This document shows positions 26,552 to 38,411 of a stretch of 64,000 nucleotides of DNA, in pieces (position 1 is the first letter of the stretch; each line of letters starts with the position of its first letter). The DNA is from Sipunculus nudus. Its lineage: Eukaryota > Annelida > Sipuncula > Golfingiida > Sipunculidae. The translations under genes and the position numbers were made by a program. The DNA lies in the NCBI GenBank assembly GCA_026874595.1, contig CM049311.1:20766176-20830175 (forward strand), read 5' to 3'. The notes below the pieces were generated by a model. That model was not told the DNA's origin, did not search any database, and saw nothing but the letters and a program-made list of their open reading frames with translations.

Positions 26552-27483
26552 ATGACAAACATAATAAAGAGCGAACAGATCTCTCATCTGAAGAGACAGG
26601 CATGTGACGCGATCGACGCCGCTGCCTCTGAGCTTCATCAACTGAGTCAGAGTATTTGGAACAACCCAGAGCTAAATTTCCAGGAGCATCATGCACACAA
26701 AGTATTATCAGAGTACTTGAAAACCAAAAGATTTAATGTTCAGCAGAGCTACCATATCGAAACGGCTTTCAGGGCGGAGCCTTTGAGGACACAGAACTGT
26801 ATGCCCAGCATTGCATTCCTCTGTGAGTACGACGCACTACCAGAAATTGGCCATGCCTGCGGGCATAATTTGATCGCAGAAGTTGGTGTGGCTGCCGGTT
26901 TGGGCGTTCAGGCAGTGCTGGGTGAAATAGGATACAACAAAGCTCGTGTATGCATCTTTTTTCTGGTTTTATATGTTATTCTATTCTTTTTATGTGCATG
27001 TATTTATAAATCTAACTCAATTATATAAGGTTTATCTCCTTAACTTGCTCCACTTGAAAACAAACCGGAATTTTTTTTTTCAAGATTCCATAACAAATGC
27101 AATTATATGCGGTTCAATGTAATATATCTATATTGCAATTTGATACATAACGAAAGAATTTGGATGCACTGAATCTACACAGGTCCGTGCAACATGTCAG
27201 CGTTTTAAACAAATACATATATAATATATTATGTAAGCAACATACCAAGGTTATCGATTGTCACAAAATAACAAAAATTTAATTCAGTTTAAAAGGGTCT
27301 CCCCTAGGAGTTCTCGCATTTAGATTATCATTCCTGCCAGTTCTTGGAAATGCAGTTAACACTGCACAAGCACAGTAACATAACTTTCCACACAGCGATC
27401 TATAAACACCGTCCTTTGCTCGTCTGTAATCACAAGGCAAGAGTGTCTGGAGAGATATGGACACACACAAGCAGCTTTATCTT

Positions 27484-27534
<51 letters not shown>

Positions 27535-30500
27535 CTTTCTGATACATCACAAGAAACTTAACCCATTTGTCCCCTGTCAGTCATATTTACGAACATCAAT
27601 TAAGCCTGTCTGCATATCAAGGATTCGTGAGGACTTGGAGCCTGTCAACTCAGGTCTTATTTTACCTGTAATCAATCTTTTTGAAACCGACACGTGTCAG
27701 TATCACTGAAACTAAACACAATCCACGATCGTCCATCAACCTTCTTCATCACTCTCTTCAACACCTGACACTTACGGTTACAAGTGTCCTGCAAACCTGA
27801 AGAATTTTAATAACACATCAATCGTTTATCGTGACGAGATAGGCATTGTTTATTAGAACAAAAAATAAAATTAAAAATTAAAAATCGTGTTAATCCTTTA
27901 ATCTCACAACTGCATGCAACATGTTTCACTTTGATTGCTCACTTGGTTGGTTAAAAATGTAACGAGCGGATTTTCATGGAAGCTGCGGGGATATAGATAA
28001 TTTAAGTATCAATACAGTAAAGTTACGGGTTAATCTGAATGAGCAAATGATGTATTTAATTCTTTGTCATTGTGAGATAAGACATTTGTTTTTCCTCTCC
28101 CGAGGTCCACTGGTTAACCGGTTACTGGTATTAGGGACTTTATTCTAAAGATGACAAGTGATGGAGTTGGTGAACACATATTCTGTCTAGCAGTTTACAC
28201 AGAAAAGTGTTATTGGGATCCTAGTGCATGGTGTTTAAGGTCTCTGACTATTAACCTGTTATATTCTAAGCCAAGGTACATGTTTCAACGACTTTTACCT
28301 TTTTTCTCAGCTGACCATACTTGGCTGTCCTGCAGAAGAAGGCGGGGGAGGTAAAATAGATCTGGTAAAAGCTGGCGCATTCAGAGACATCGATTTGGCG
28401 ATGATGGCGCATCCTTCAGAAATGGCAGCCCAATATAGGAAAACGCTTGCTTACCAGGGGTAAGGAAAATACAGAATTCGGACAAAATATACAAATATTG
28501 TACAAAAACTGCGCTTTTTGGCATCGCTTTATCATTTGTCGGACAATTTGGTACTTTTTATACACAATTTGTACCCTTTCATTAAACTCATAAGGCGCAG
28601 CACTGAATTGTTTATCACCTCAAACATTTAATCAGCTCTTATAATTGCACTATTACAATATTCTTCAGTCATTGTCTGCACAGATTTACAAATGTCAGGG
28701 CCGCGTATGACAAAATTTAAGGCTTCGGAAGAGCATTTCAACTAAGAAATATATTTAAATTCCTTTTGCCCTAAAACTTACAAACCAAACCCCAAAAATA
28801 TTTCACTACATTCCATATATATATACAGACCGATTTAAAGGCCTAAAAGTGATAAAAATGTTATATTAGTCCAGCTTTGGGCGGAACTTTGTATATGCTT
28901 TTATGTAGAGTGTAAACACGAAGCTTATGAAATTTCATTAGCGGCTGACTGACATAACGAGTGACCCATGGGTCATGATGCTCAGCCGACATACCTGTTG
29001 ACAATATGTCCTTGCACATGCAACTTATTAAGATAATGTAGGTGGCATCATTGTTCATGCATCTTAGCTTAAGTTCATCAAGACCCATAAGCAAAACAAA
29101 TTTGATGACAATCCAACCGTCCTGGGGAATCTGGCAATTTGTGTATATTTTGCATTATATCTGGGGTGCTCAAACATACCCCAATTCTCTGAGAATATAG
29201 GTCACAAGGAACCGAATTACAGGTTTCTGGGGAGGACTTTTGAGGAACTCTCAGGATTTCAAGTTAGAAGTTTCTGGTGCAAATGGTTATGATTTGTGCC
29301 CTACTTTCGTGTCAAATTTTCAATTATTCTGAGACGTGCTTATAAGCCCCATAGCTCAGAAAATATGGGTAACAGGGACCTAATTTAACGTTTCCCAGGA
29401 GAATTTTCACAGACCTCCCTGGATGTCAAGTTACAAGATTCCAGGTCAAAGATTATGATTTGTGCCCTGTTCACAGACAACCACATCTTCAAAGGTCTCA
29501 AAAAAAGAGAAAAAATAGTAAACAATCGAAAAAATGAAGGTGGTGCCACCAGTCTGAGGAAACTGATGTAACATCCCATGACCAATATCCAAGCAAAGAT
29601 TCATGGTGATCAATGCATTAGTTGTACAGATACTTGAGCTTTTGTATCAATTTTTTTTATTATTCTGGGGGAGTACTTAGGAGCCCCGTAGCTTGAAGAA
29701 TGTGGGTAACAGAGACCTTATTCCAAGTTTCCATGGAGACTTTTCCTGGACCTCTCTGGCTGTAAAGTTACAAGATTCCAGGCCTAGTAGTTACGATTTG
29801 TGCCCTGTTAACAGATGACTGCATCTTTAAAGGTCTCAAAAATAGAATAAAGATATCGTAAAAAACCGAAAAAAATACAGTGGACGCCATCAGTCTGCAG
29901 AAACTGATGAAACACTCCATGATCAATATCCATGCAAAGAATCATGGTGATCAATGCATTGGTAGTTCAGATACTTGAACTTTTGTATCAAATTTTTCAT
30001 TATTCTGGGGGGTACTTCGGAGCCCCATAGCTTGAAAAATATGGGTAACAGAGACCTTATTCCAGGTTTCCAAGGAGACTTTTCATGGACCTCTCTGGAT
30101 GTAAAGTAAGAAGCTTCCAGGTCCAGCGGTTACAATTTGTGCCTCGTTAACAGATGACCGCATTTTTTTAAGGTCTCGAAAATAGAGAAAAAAAAATCGA
30201 TAATATACAGGCGGTGCCACCAATCTGTAGAAACTGATGAAAATCTCCATGATCAATAGCCATGCTAAAAATCATGGTGATCAATGCATAAGTTGTTCAG
30301 ATACTCAAGCTTTTGTATCAATTTTTTCATTATTCTGGGGGGTACTTCAGAGCCCCTTAGCTTGATGAATATGAGTAACAGAGACCTAATTCCAGGTTTC
30401 CTAGGAGACTTCTTATGGGCCTCTCTGAATGTTAAGGTACAAGATTCCAGGTCCTGCAGTTACGATTTGTGCCCTGTTAACAGATGACAGCATCTTTAAA

Positions 30501-33500
30501 GGTCTCAAAAATAGAGAAAAAATAGTAAAATATCGAAAAAATACAGGTAGCGCCACCAGTGTGCAGAAACTGATGAAACTCTCCATGATCAATATCCATG
30601 CAAAGAATCATGGTGATCAATGCATTAATTGGTAAGATACTTGAGCTTTTGTATCACATTTTTCATTATTCTTGGGGGGGGGGGGGGTACTTCGGAGCCC
30701 CAAAGCTTGAAGAATATGGGTAACAGAGACCCCATTCAAGGTTTCCAAGGTTATTTTTCATGAACCTCTCTGGATGTAAAGTTAGAAGATTCCAGGTCCA
30801 GTGGTTACGTGTTGTGTCCTGTTAACGGACAGACGGACGGACGGACGACGGACAAAGAGTGATCGCTATAGCTCAGATGACTTACTGTCAGCTGAGCTAA
30901 ACAATCTTAGCATAAAGCGTTTTACGGGTTAATACTGAAATGATACTTAAAGTACATGTAATGCGTGACCTATTCATTCCCGTTTAAATATATGTTTCTG
31001 TGTGATCTAAATAATGTTATGAGCGGTATAACTAACTTATAGTGTAACTATTTTTCGGGTTGATCTTGACTTGGGGAAATAAGATATAAACTCCGCGTAA
31101 CTTTTTTTCCCAATCTAATTTTTTAGTGTGATTGTCACATATCATGGAAAGGCTAGCCACGCCTCCTCGAGACCTTGGGATGGTGTTAACGCGCTAGACG
31201 CGGCTGTTATGGCCTACTCCACAATATCCTCAATGCGACAACAACTCAAACCAACGTGGCAAATGCACGGCAAGTTGAAATTATATCACAGAGATATAAT
31301 AAAGGGAGCATAGGTATATCAAGATATTACGTAGTAAAAAGACTGTGGTGAAAAAATTCTAATTTTAACAATTAAATAGATTACCTAATTTGTCTGGGTT
31401 AAAATGGTTTGATACGATTGTATTTATTTCAAATGGTATTCATGTAGATGCAAAAGTATTATGCCTCCAATCAGCAGACTCCAACAACGGATTACATTGG
31501 TATTGTAAATGAAAGAGCAAATTGCACTTAAAAATAACAAAAGGGCAGATCATGACAGGAAATGTCCTATGTGCTTTTTAATGTTCTTAAGTAATTTTGC
31601 TTAACATGTAAAACAATGGCCGCTAGTTCAATGTTTTGGCATCCTGTAGAAACAGGTCAGAAATTCAATATTACCATCAGACAACAATCTTCGAAACAAA
31701 GGCTTATCGATTTATATTTGCTGTTAAAATTATTCTACAATTCTTGTGTTTTCATACATGTCACGTCTATTACCAGATATTTCAGGAACGGCCGGCTATA
31801 GCTATCCGTGCAAGATTTTACTGGAATGTTGATAATTGTGACTGGTATGGAGAAATTAAACTATATGCTGATATTGTATTTCAGTAGCACTTTTTAATTT
31901 GATGGTTACTTGCACACAGTGAATATATGACCCCTTGTTCTGTAGTGTCGAATGGCACGCTATAATTTTAAAACAGGAGGTTTAAATGTACGTACATATG
32001 TCCATCGAAGATTAGGCCACAGTCATATATTTATGTTGCAGGCATTATCAGCAAAGGAGGGGCGAAAGCAAATATAATTCCTCAGACCACGGAGTTAAGC
32101 TTTTCCATGCGAGCCCCGACTCGTAGAGAGCTGAAACTAGTGAAGGAGAAATTCAGGATGTGCTGCGACGGCGCTGCCGTGGCCACAGGATGCAAGGTAT
32201 GTTATCTATTCCAATAAATTTAGTAATTAAAGCTACGATGCCTTTTTCGCGTATGCGGAACGGTATGCGGTCTCTGCTGTGTCGAATCAATTAATGCGAT
32301 CGAAGATGAAATGTATGTATGCTCTCTCCCTCTCGTTATAAATACATCGGGCATATCGCAAACCACTATACAGGCTGATTCTGGACAAGCAAATAATTTC
32401 ATTGATTTTGACTAGAACTTCAGGGAGGGATTCAGTATCTTGGAAAGGGAGGATCGAACCAAGGGAGACTGAAAGGAAACCTAAAAAAGGTCCTCTGATG
32501 CGGAAAGGATGGGGTCCATGCATAAAAAAATTGGTTTGAAACCCTTAAGAAAAGTTTGTTTGGGGCTCAGAAATGGGGGTACGGACCCCCTGGACCAAAC
32601 ACTGAACTTTCGGAGTTTTCTCTTAGGTGGGGGGGGGGTTAGTTTTCCCGCTTGATATGTTGTTGAACAATCTTAGGTCACCTGTTCAGTTAGCGTAACT
32701 GTATAGTCTTTTTGTTCATTTAGCAAAAGTGAGCTTTTGAGGTGCTTAAAACGCCTATATCTTGTGTTGAGTTAGTCCTTTTTTTCTTAAAATAGAGGCG
32801 TTATCAGTGTTTTATATAGCAAACGCTAAAGCCCCAGTGTAATGTAAACGAAACTCTATACTCGTGTGTTCTTATAGAAAAAAATTTCATATATAAAGCT
32901 TCAATCTTGTGTTCAGTTAAATAATTTTTTTAGTTCCTAAAACATAGGCTTGGTCTCGTGTCTATGTAGCAAAAGTTTAATACCTGTGTTGATACAGCAA
33001 AAGCTTCACGTTATGGTCACTTAGCGCAGCTTTCCATATCCGGCCGACTTAAACACATGTCTAAGCTCATATACGAGCATGCGTTTACGAATCTGTAAAA
33101 CTCATGTATCCGTCAGTGTATTCCCGTTTGTGCATGTACACGTGGACATTTCTACAGGAGATATTTTCACAGATAAGGTATGCGTAAACTTGGGGATTCC
33201 ATGAAAATGACTTTGGTTGAAGGCCTATTAGGTTCACCAACTCATTACAGACACTGCAGTTACCTGCAAGTTCACGTATATATGCATATAGTCTCACATG
33301 GGACATAAGCACATATACGCCTTTGTATAGACAACATTTTTGAAGCGTCATACATTTTTAACCAATTCTGTTCATGCTGAGTGATTTTGATTTAATGTAA
33401 GCTAGGCTTTAATGCTGCAAAATTACGAAACATGCACAAAGCCATATTACTGAAATATTCGTATTGGCAGGTGAAATACGACTGGGATGAAAAGCCTTAC

Positions 33501-33743
33501 GATGATATTATCACCAATAGAACCCTCGCTGCCCTCTACGTCAACAATGCCGAAAACGTGGGTAAAAAACTGGACCAGGACGACGAGACTGGTTACGGGT
33601 CTAGTGACGTAGGTAATGTCTCGCACGTGGTTCCCGGGTTACAAACGTATTTCACAATCGGAACAGACGCTTTTCCTCACACCAGAGAATTCTGCCGGGC
33701 AGCAGGTATACCAAGTTAATAAAACTTAGGCAAAAATAAATAA

Positions 33744-33817
<74 letters not shown>

Positions 33818-35424
33818 GTTTCTCAGGCGGCGCCAACGATGTTTTGACCCTTCCGCATAAAAATATTTTGATTTCAGTAAAATAATTCACGATATGAGCT
33901 CCCATCGCTCCGACATATCTTATAACAAAAAAAAATCGAAAAAAATATTTTTACGTTTATTATATTTTGGTTTTTTTGCCTGTTGACCAAAACAGTTGTA
34001 ATTATCGATAAACCTCTATCTTTGATAATTAGGAAAAGTTTAACCAAAAGTTAAAAATAAATTAAACCTCTGGTACTGATTTATGAAAAAAGTGTATTTT
34101 CGGCCTAACATAAATCAGCCATTAAATATTCACTCGTTGAAATCGTTATACAAATTTTCGGGAAATGTAGTTCAGGGATTGTGGTAAAGGAGTCATCTTC
34201 CTACAATGCACCGTGACTTCTAAAAGCAACCATGCCACAGGTAGGTATACAAGTTGTGAAGGAAATAAATGTATGTCATTAAAATATGTCGAAATATTGA
34301 ATTGTTTCAAGGTAAATTACTTGCATAAGATTTTTTCATCCCTTTATTAAATGAGTAACATTTGATGAGTATGTGTTTGTTCATTGTACACAGGACAGTT
34401 TTACTTAGGTAGTGACGAATTTTGTTTCTGAAGTTTGATAGATGGGACAAATAGTCTCCCCACAATCCTCCAAAAGGTTTGTTAGACCTGAAACGGCTTA
34501 CCGAGTCTGAACAGAAGCATAAAGCCCGTTCATACATTCACCGACGTCAGGTCTATGTGTCCCGATGTGCTGTGCCGATGTTGAAAAGATGAGTCCCGAT
34601 ATGGCTCCGATTTGCCCCGATGTCACCCTTCTGTATATCCCGGGTAACCCCGATTCTAAAAATTCTGAACACTTTACCAGATTTATCTTCTCCACTTTCG
34701 GATGTTTCTGAGAACCATTACATCAACTTACGTTCGCTCAGTGTATCAACACTGAAATTAGTATTTAGAAAAGAAAAAAAGGTCGGACACGTTTTTTTAG
34801 AAGTCAGTGAGGGCGGACGCATTTTTATCTTTTTTCCTCTTGAATATTTTAAGATTTAAAAAAATCCTCTGATAAGTGATAACATGATTATAACATTTAT
34901 ATAATTGCTTGGATTAACAGGTAAAAGCACAACTAACAAAAAGAACTAATTTTTTTTTTTTATTTTCTTATTTAATTTTCTTGAAAGAACTGTCCAAGCT
35001 GTTGGAGCTAAATATCAATATAAAAACCCTGAAAATCAAATATTTTTTTTTAAAAAGCGGTGCCTGAGAAACACCTTTTTAGGCCTTAATTCTTACTAAT
35101 AAAACAGTTATCACATATTTAAGAGAGCAGTAATGGAAGTCATGCAGATCTCATTCACTAGAATGCATACGTAACTCGATGCAACAGTTGTTTTTTTTCA
35201 GTTTCTATACATTAATTCCCTGATATGTTAATGATATTCAGAGGTGAAGTGATCAGCTTTTTTCGATATTTGCTAATTAAGGTGCAGATGAAGCTCAAAC
35301 AACAACTCTTAAGGAGGCCAAGCTGCTGGCCATGACAGCCGTAGATATAATATGTCAGCCCCAGCTCCTGGAGAAGATCAAAGAGGACTTCCAAGAAGAC
35401 ATGAGACGCGAACATGATGATTGA
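26552..35424 (+). CDS. PM20D2: PM20D2-like M20 peptidase, copy B (6 exons, 406 aa)
   Basis: Exons: 26552-26947, 28311-28459, 31127-31269, 32042-32196, 33471-33705 and 35282-35424. Exon lengths are identical to copy A, all phases fit, and the product is 406 residues. Motifs: GHACGHN (101-107), PAEEGGGG (139-146), AHP (H166), HGKASHAS (188-195) and PHTREF with the late His ligand (H351). Intron 1 donor is GTATGC (better than A); intron 3 again uses a GC donor (31270-31275). Differences from A are scattered except for a dense patch after the AHP motif (168-181). The gene is longer than A because introns hold insertions: about 0.7 kb in intron 1, about 1.96 kb of satellite-type repeat in intron 2 and an (AT)n run in intron 5. 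B keeps the more family-like residues (G112, A115, H188), so it may be the copy under stronger constraint; that is inference. Confidence 0.88.
27320..28005. repeat. Insertion in intron 1 of copy B relative to copy A
   Basis: Both copies share GGGTCTCCC..AGGAGTTCT (A near 6952, B near 27296) and then AATCAATACAGTAAA-like sequence (A near 6980, B near 28010). In B about 690 bases intervene, including an (AT)n run at 27486-27530. No inverted-repeat ends or coding sequence could be identified, and a deletion in A is equally possible. Confidence 0.5.
28942..30906 (+). mobile_element. Satellite-bearing insertion in intron 2 of copy B (about 336-bp units)
   Basis: The marker GATCAATGCAT recurs at 29608, 29949, 30279 and 30615, spacing 330-341 bases, with partial units before and after. 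Each unit carries GGTAACAGAGACC, TTCCAGGT and TTTGTGCCCTGTTAACAGA. The array ends in a (GGAC)n-like tail (30829-30850) and AGTGATCGCTATAGCTCAG...CAGCTGAGCTAAAC. Copy A lacks all of it: its intron 2 passes straight from ATTTCATTAGC to the common sequence ending TGTAATGCGTGACC. No coding sequence is seen. A non-autonomous element with a tandem-repeat core is the simplest reading; its superfamily is not clear. Confidence 0.65.
31270..31275 (+). promoter_or_regulatory. Non-canonical GC splice donor, intron 3 of copy B
   Basis: Exon 3 ends ...ATGCACG and is followed by GCAAGT, identical to copy A. The reading frame and family alignment (His-Gly-Ile-Ile) require this junction. Confidence 0.75.
32418..32610 (+). 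repeat. Copy of the CAGRGGCGGATCCAGGA dispersed repeat, intron 4 of copy B
   Basis: Begins TTCAGGGAGGGATTCAGTAT and contains GAAACCCTTAAGAAAAGTTTG, also found in the copies at 38022 and 38415. It ends near GGACCCCCTGGACC. About 190 bases, no coding sequence. Not evident in intron 4 of copy A. Confidence 0.55.
32670..33030 (+). repeat. Degenerate minisatellite in intron 4 of copy B
   Basis: Same loose TTGTGTTCATWTAGCAAAAG-type repeats as in copy A, fewer or more decayed here. Confidence 0.6.
33743..33813. repeat. (AT)n microsatellite
   Basis: Pure AT run just after exon 5 of copy B; absent at the same place in copy A, which has AATAAATAATTCAATAG. Confidence 0.9.
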
Positions 35425-35779
35425 CATTGATGTTGACTCACTTTGAGGCTACAGCCCTTTTGCCCCGGTTTTTTTTTAAACATTGGTTTTGGGGGTCATT
35501 TTCATCATCCTATTTTTAATTTGTGAGCTTGTGCACTACCGTCTTTAGGTCATATATGTCAAATTGTGGCGAATACATGACGTAGCGGTCAAGTATTTTA
35601 TATATTGATCAGAGAGTACGTGTCAAATCGATTTGGAAGTCCTCGCCTAATCTTCGGTCTGTCCTCTGTGGACTCTCGTCACAAGCACACTCCGCCAAAT
35701 CTGACTCTGCTGTTTAGGGTTTATAGGCATCACAATCTGACCCCTACAATGAATACACAATGCTGTGAAGAGGGTAATG

Positions 35780-36800
35780 CACAGTCAAAAAATAAAGATT
35801 GGTTAAATATGTAACCAATTTAAATTGTTTTAACCAAGATATTGTTTATCTTTGTTGTATTGTTTAAGTACTAACCAAACCAGTTAGTTGTCCTGACCAT
35901 TTTTTATTGTAAGCAGAATGAAATTACTGTGTGTAGGTTTAACCAACATACTGAACAATTATAACCAAATGATTCGTTACCATAGCACACCTATATCATA
36001 TGACTAATTTGGTTGGTTTAGATGATATTGGTAGATTTAACCAACACATTGGTAATTTCAACAACTTGTTGGTCATGTAGTTATTGGTCAACCATTTGGT
36101 TGCATATATTGAACCAGTTTTCTTGGTTGAGTTAAAATTGGTTGATTTTACCAACATATTGGTTATTTTTACCAAATGATTGGTCATGCACTGACCAAAC
36201 CGATTGGTCAGTTTTAACATCAGACACAAAAGTTCTCCAAATCAGTTACACGTGATACAAGCTTTACTGACTGAGGATCAAAACGTCTGACTTGTATGCG
36301 AGGAGTCACAGGATCGATTCCAAACTAGGGCGGAATTTGTGTTTCCCCCTTGAAACCCACACCAAAACAACTCGAAACTGAAGAATGACTTATAAGAAGA
36401 CCTCCAATCAATCGGGAGAATAAAACAACTGAAAGGGGACTGAAAGTAACAGTGCACACATAAATGTGTCCACTAGTCTGACCAACTGGAATTGGTTCAT
36501 GTGACCAATTTATTATTTGATTTAACCTATTTGTCTTGGTTGACCTTAACCAAAGTACATTGGTTGAGAATAACCCAAATTATTTTGGTCAAACTGACCA
36601 GTTTTGTTGGTTTATATGATCAGCTGTGTTGGTTGCTCTGACCAATATATTGGTTGATTTGAGTAATACCTATTATTTGATTTCAACCAAAATAAATTGG
36701 TTGTTCTTAACAATAAATTGTTTGGACATATTTTGACCAATTAAATTGGTTGGATTCAACCAATTTTTAGCTTGATTCAACTAATCTGATTTTTTTAGTG
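35780..36800. mobile_element. TTGGT/ACCAA-rich element with tRNA-like core
   Basis: Relative to copy A (uninterrupted ATAATGTAGTCCGTTC near 13637), copy B has about 1.02 kb inserted between GGTAATG and TAGGCCGTTC. The ends are loosely inverted: left CACAGTCAAAAAA, right inverted CACTAAAAAAA. The outer 420 and 330 bases contain roughly 20 TTGGT and 16 ACCAA motifs, counted by eye. The core (36210-36480) lacks them and holds GGATCGATTCC preceded by TGACTTGTATGCGAGGAGTC, which resembles a tRNA B box with its anticodon arm. No protein is encoded. It looks like a non-autonomous element with a nested SINE-like piece. Confidence 0.6.
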
Positions 36801-37520
36801 TAGGCCGTTCAAATATGTCAGAAGGCAAATTACATAAACATGGCTGTTTTTGTGTTTTGTAATATTGTGTAATCATACGCATGTAAAGTACAAATTAAAG
36901 ATGTTTCCTTGAAATGTAACATTTTGATTTTAAAGTTTGACAGTTGAGGAAAAGTAGTTCCGGCCGTCAGACCTTGCCTATTTGGAAGAGATTCGTTTGT
37001 AGTAGAAACGACCTCTGGCAGAATGGGGAAGATATAGGCCCTGATGAATTTATGGCCATAAGATATGTACGAAAAATGTGCGTTCGTCAAACCATTTTCA
37101 ACCAGAGATCTCTTCGCTGAGCTCCATTAACGTTTTTGTAGATTAGCGAAGGGACACTGAAATGCATTACCTTTGGGTACTTTGGAAAACAATGATTGTA
37201 ATTTTTAATAATTACCGCTTTTGCTTTTAGCGCCATCTGGTATTAAGAATTTGAAATATTTAGATGTTTTAAATATCTCTCGATATGGTTGATTGTTTGC
37301 TTGATTCCATAGCCCATTGCCATGAAAATGCTTTATATTAACCTTTGCAGTCGACATATATAATACTTATAAAATGAAGTTGGGCCACTTTTGTCCTCAG
37401 TGTTTTCTGAAACCGCGCTGGGTATGAAACTCTGCTATACCACATTTTTAAATGTTATTGTTCCCGCAGTGACCTCGCCGATACGAGACTGTTAATGTAC
37501 ACATCATTCTGAGTGATTTT

Positions 37521-37780
37521 TGCGTGATTTTTCAATTCTTTTGAGGTTACCTCCGAAAACAACCGAACTGCCTTCGGCATGGACCGGAATGCCTTTGATA
37601 GGATTTAGCGTTATTGTGCATATGAATAAACACTACGGTCAGTAACGAATTGCGTGATTTTTCAATTCTTTTGAGGTTACCTCCGAAAACAACCGAACTG
37701 CCTTCGGCAAGGACCGGAATGCCTTTGATAGGATTTAGCGTTATTGTGCATATGAATAAACACTACGGTCAGTAACGAAT
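37521..37780 (+). repeat. Two-unit tandem duplication, 130-bp unit
   Basis: 37521-37650 and 37651-37780 are the same sequence with one visible substitution (GGCATGG versus GGCAAGG). The unit starts TGCGTGATTTTTCAATTC and ends CAGTAACGAAT. Near identity means a very recent tandem event. The unit contains GGTTACCTCCG and CCTTCGGC but no gene. Confidence 0.9.
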
Positions 37781-38021
37781 TAAAGCATGTTTGAAACAGT
37801 CACTGACCCACCTGCATGGTCAGTAAAAATGAAAAACCTGTCTCTAGATCCGTTAGCATTCATTTCTTCCATCACGATTTCATTAATCGAGCTCTGTTTC
37901 CTCACTTTTAATGGTTTTCTACTTTATACAGCTTTATAGTCCCCAAAGCTAAACACTTATTTCTTATAAACTTTGTGTGGCTGCCCACCTTAAATAGATT
38001 TTTTTAGCCCCAGGGGCGGAC

Positions 38022-38160
38022 CCAGTATTTAGGAAAAGGGTGTCCAACCAAGGAGGACTAATAAAAACCTTAAAAAATCGTTCCCAGGACAGTGGGGGCG
38101 GAGGGCTGGGGTCCAGGCCGCAAAATTTTGTTTGAAACCCTTAAAAAAAGGTTGCAATGA
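38022..38160 (+). repeat. Dispersed repeat, CAGGGGCGGACCCAG end
   Basis: Begins CAGGGGCGGACCCAGTATTTA and contains the family segment GAAACCCTTAAAAAAAGGTTG. Related to the copies at 15690, 32418 and 38415. Confidence 0.6.
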
Positions 38161-38411
38161 ATGAAAAAAAATCCCCTCTTAACATATTAGCCCTTTCTTT
38201 TAGTGATTTACCCACCTTAATACATCTTTAGTCCTTACAAAACACATTCATTTCTTTACTCTGTGTGGTTTCCCACCTTAATACATCCTTTTGTCCCCAC
38301 AAAACACAATATTTAGAATTTTCGGTCTCTTTCTACTTCTACCGACTACCTTCGCCAATAGGTGTCAGCTGAAGTGTTATTTTTTCACCACACATTGGGT
38401 AGGCCTACTCG

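Noticed and set aside
36270-36340. Possible tRNA gene in the TTGGT-rich element
   Set aside because: Only the B box and part of an arm are recognisable; no acceptor stem pairs. It fits a SINE-like remnant better.
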